Shown here one piece after another: positions 20,791-23,064 of a stretch of DNA of 23,064 nt; position 1 is the first letter of the stretch, and each line of letters begins with the position of its first letter. The notes under the pieces were generated by a model. The model was not told the DNA's origin, made no database searches, and saw only the letters and a list, made by a program, of their open reading frames with translations. A program made the position numbers and the translations under genes. This stretch comes from Rhizophagus sp. LPA8_4_AMF (Eukaryota > Glomeromycota > Glomeromycetes > Glomerales > Glomeraceae): positions 1-23,064 of the forward strand of contig JADRCO010001056.1 in NCBI GenBank assembly GCA_021464525.1. Direction: 5' to 3'.

Positions 20791-22482
20791 ATGGAAAATA
20801 CCTCTCAAGTTTCTAAAATTCAACCCTTAACAGCCGATTTAACAACTTCAAATAATGATTCAAGTATGCCTGATAATGTCGTTAAGGCATCTGATAATCA
20901 AGTGGTTTCTGCCTCCAACGTCGTAGATACGACTGCAACAATAAATAAACCGTCTACTAATGTTCAAACTCTCCCAAGAAATGTTATATGTAATGCGATC
21001 CTTACCAAACGCGTCTCTGATATTACGAATAGTTGTTTTAATTACAAAGCTTCGACGTATATTGATCGACCCAAATGTACCGATCGATCCACGTGTACCA
21101 CTAATAACAGCCAAGTTCAACCTACTACAAATGAAAATGTTAATGAATTTAATAATATACAGACTCCTGTTAATGGAGTGACCAGCTTTAATACACAAGA
21201 TTCTATAAATGAGGTCTCGGAGACCTCTCAAGACATTAATAAAGTACAAACAAATGTTGGTTCAATCAATTTTAATTCTTCAACTTCAAATGACGAATCA
21301 TGCCGAATATCCTCAAAAGGAATCGTCATGCCTGCAGTTGTCATTCCAGAAGATCCTCAAGGGTCAGTGTCTTTAATAAGACCAAGTTATTTTATACCTG
21401 GACAAGCGAAACCAAAAACCCTCGATGATGAGGGTATAAAAATGATGAAAAGTGGGAATAAGATTTTATTACCTAAATTAGAAGGATCACAAGGGTTCGT
21501 TGTTCCGGGATCTCAAGTCCTGATGCAGACGACCAACAAAATGGCAGGTATGAACGATGAAAATCTTGCACCAAAACCTGACTATTCGTACGCTTCGATG
21601 ATTTGTCAAGCGATTTTTGCATCCTCTGAAAAGAAATCTACTCTTGCGGAGATATATGAGTGGATATGCACCACTTATCCATTCTTTAAAAGAAATCAAC
21701 AAGGCTGGAAGGTATTTATTATTTCGATTTAATCCTTTAATATCTTTATATATATGTATATACGTATATATTTTTATGCAGAATTCGATCCGCCACAACC
21801 TCTCATTGAACGCAGCCTTTGTTAGAGCCTCACGTGGAGAAGGAGTCACAGGAAAGGGGGGTTACTGGACGGTCGACCCCAAATACGAACGCTATTTTGT
21901 AAATGGGCATTTTAAACCGCCCAGCAGTGAAACCAAGAACTCTTACAAGAGATCAAAGTTAGACGAAAACGGAATGATTATCACTACCAATAAAACCACA
22001 GCTGTCGCAAATAAAAAAAATGGAACTACACAAAGTCATAAGCAAGTAGTCCGAGAGAGATTACGACAGATCAAAGATAACATTGAAGCTGCGGTCCAGA
22101 TCACTCTCCAATTAAAGGACGAAAAGAATGTTAGCTCCTTAAAGAAAAAGGCCAAAGTTGAAATAGTAAAGAACGTTGAGAAGGTGACGGAAACAATAAA
22201 CTGCGAGGGTAAAAACCATTTTTATAATACTCTGATTAAGGAATTTATTATAATCGTCGTATCGAACGTATCGAACATGAGTACACCGGTCTAAAATGAC
22301 TCATTTTAACATTATAATTTACATAAGATATTCCCACTGGTCCAGAAAAGGACAGAGAAAAAATAATGATACGAAAGATTGCAGAAGGATGTGATGAAGT
22401 TTATCGTAGATATTACGACGGTAACGACCCTAACTGGCGGAGTGATGCGGAATTTTTCGCGTCATTTAGCCCATTTTTGTAA
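20791..22482 (+). CDS. forkhead transcription factor (Hcm1/Sep1-like, no FHA domain)
   Basis: Three exons, 20791-21711, 21782-22208 and 22328-22482 (phases 0 and 1), give 500 residues. Residues 1-260 are polar, rich in Ser, Thr, Asn and Val, and probably disordered. The winged-helix domain spans about 262-346: [33 protein letters not shown], recognition helix [10 protein letters not shown] (308-317), and [16 protein letters not shown]. An intron splits it just before the recognition helix. A basic, Lys-rich tail follows ([16 protein letters not shown]). The third exon is recognised because splicing at 22208/22328 yields an open, compositionally normal C-terminus ([12 protein letters not shown] ... 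FFASFSPFL), whereas reading through the intron adds a hydrophobic tail ending at 22294. No FHA domain is present, unlike Fkh1/Fkh2 or Fhl1, so an Hcm1/Sep1-type cell-cycle regulator is most likely. The paralogue is not certain. Confidence 0.9.
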
Positions 22483-23016
22483 TACTATAGAATTTATTAT
22501 AAGGAAAATAGTGTTTGCTTAAAAAGTTTTTTTCTGCATTGAAAGAAAATTTTATTTTCCAAAATTAAAATTAGGGTACATGCAATTAATGATCTGTCGT
22601 GAAGGCAAGAGAAATACTAAACAAAAAGAATAAAATAATTTAGCATAGTAATCTTATGAGAGAACATTTTAAATATTACTTTTGTAAAATATCTTGTGAA
22701 TCTTTCAACTGCAATTAAATTTTTTATTGATAAATTCGTTCAAGAACGGTATATAAAAATAAACAATTTAACAAAAACGGACCGGCCGTTTTAATAACAA
22801 AAAAATCTCAAGACATAATTAACCTAATGAATTGTGCAAAACTAAGTGATGAACCAATAAGAAAATGTACTTCTTTCTATAAAGAATATATTTAACAAAT
22901 GTAATGAATGTATAGGAGGTAAAATTTGGAAGATATAAACAATGGATTATATGAATTATATGATAAAATTTTAAACTCTAAAAAATGATGTTAATATATA
23001 TATGATAATAATTTTT

Positions 23017-23018
<2 letters not shown>
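22483..23018. other. 3' flank of the forkhead gene
   Basis: About 540 bp of A+T-rich sequence with no reading frame of note. It should contain the forkhead 3' UTR and polyadenylation site. The one striking element is the G+C-rich inverted repeat at 22774-22792. Confidence 0.6.
22774..22792. repeat. G+C-rich perfect inverted repeat
   Basis: AAAACGG (22774-22780) and CCGTTTT (22786-22792) flank the five bases ACCGG. As RNA this would fold into a 7-bp hairpin ending in four U. It is an isolated G+C-rich patch about 290 bp past the forkhead stop. Function is unknown; a protein-binding palindrome (CGG...CCG is typical of zinc-cluster factors) is an alternative. Confidence 0.55.

Positions 23019-23064
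<46 letters not shown>
23019..23064. repeat. poly-T run at window end
   Basis: Forty-six uninterrupted T residues run to the last base. It mirrors the run at the start and probably marks an assembly boundary. Confidence 0.9.

Noticed and set aside
20860..21249. Minus-strand open frame of 129 codons
   Set aside because: It lies antisense to the polar N-terminal half of the forkhead protein, and no conserved sequence was seen.
1..23064. tRNA genes
   Set aside because: I looked on both strands for the B-box GGTTCGANNCC and A-box patterns and found none that fold into a cloverleaf. A tRNA-finding program would be decisive.

Overview
The window is nuclear DNA from an intron-rich, very A+T-rich eukaryote, most likely an early-diverging fungus. 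I favour an arbuscular-mycorrhizal (Glomeromycotina, Rhizophagus-like) fungus. The reasons are many short GT-AG introns, homopolymer-rich spacers, a Gcn5 carrying an animal-like PCAF N-terminal cysteine region, and generally fungal gene structures. The taxonomic call is an inference from style and was not tested by a search.

Layout: 1-4848 holds no gene I can support. It contains a composite minisatellite, small tandem repeats and recurring T-run/A-run pairs. Next comes a compact block: EMC8/9 (+, 4849-5777), RNA polymerase III subunit C11 (-, 5885-6367), RNA polymerase I subunit A135 (+, 6558-11042) and the ribosome-biogenesis factor BOP1/Erb1 (+, 11373-14923). An unrecognised 302-residue protein (-, 15267-16542) and a GCN5/PCAF-type histone acetyltransferase (-, 16839-18446) follow. 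A 2.3 kb A+T-rich divergent spacer then leads to a forkhead transcription factor (+, 20791-22482). The window begins and ends in long poly-T, probably assembly break points.

How the genes relate: the Pol III C11 and Pol I A135 genes are divergent over 190 bp, and the Pol I-dependent rRNA maturation factor BOP1 follows in tandem, so three genes of ribosome/tRNA production are adjacent. GCN5 and the forkhead gene face away from each other. The spacer between them carries ACGCGT sites near both genes, four CCAAT boxes spaced about one helical turn apart on the GCN5 side, and a CGCGAAAA element and TATA box on the forkhead side.

All exon structures below were assembled by hand from splice signals, reading-frame phase and protein-family alignment by eye. 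Every junction is phase-consistent, giving proteins of 210 (EMC8), 110 (RPC11), 1144 (A135), 774 (BOP1), 302 (unknown), 504 (GCN5) and 500 (forkhead) residues. I found no convincing tRNA, rRNA, CRISPR or intact transposon, and no clearly novel system. The most interesting points are the GCN5 domain architecture, its altered catalytic-strand residue, the promoter motif arrangements and the unrecognised protein.
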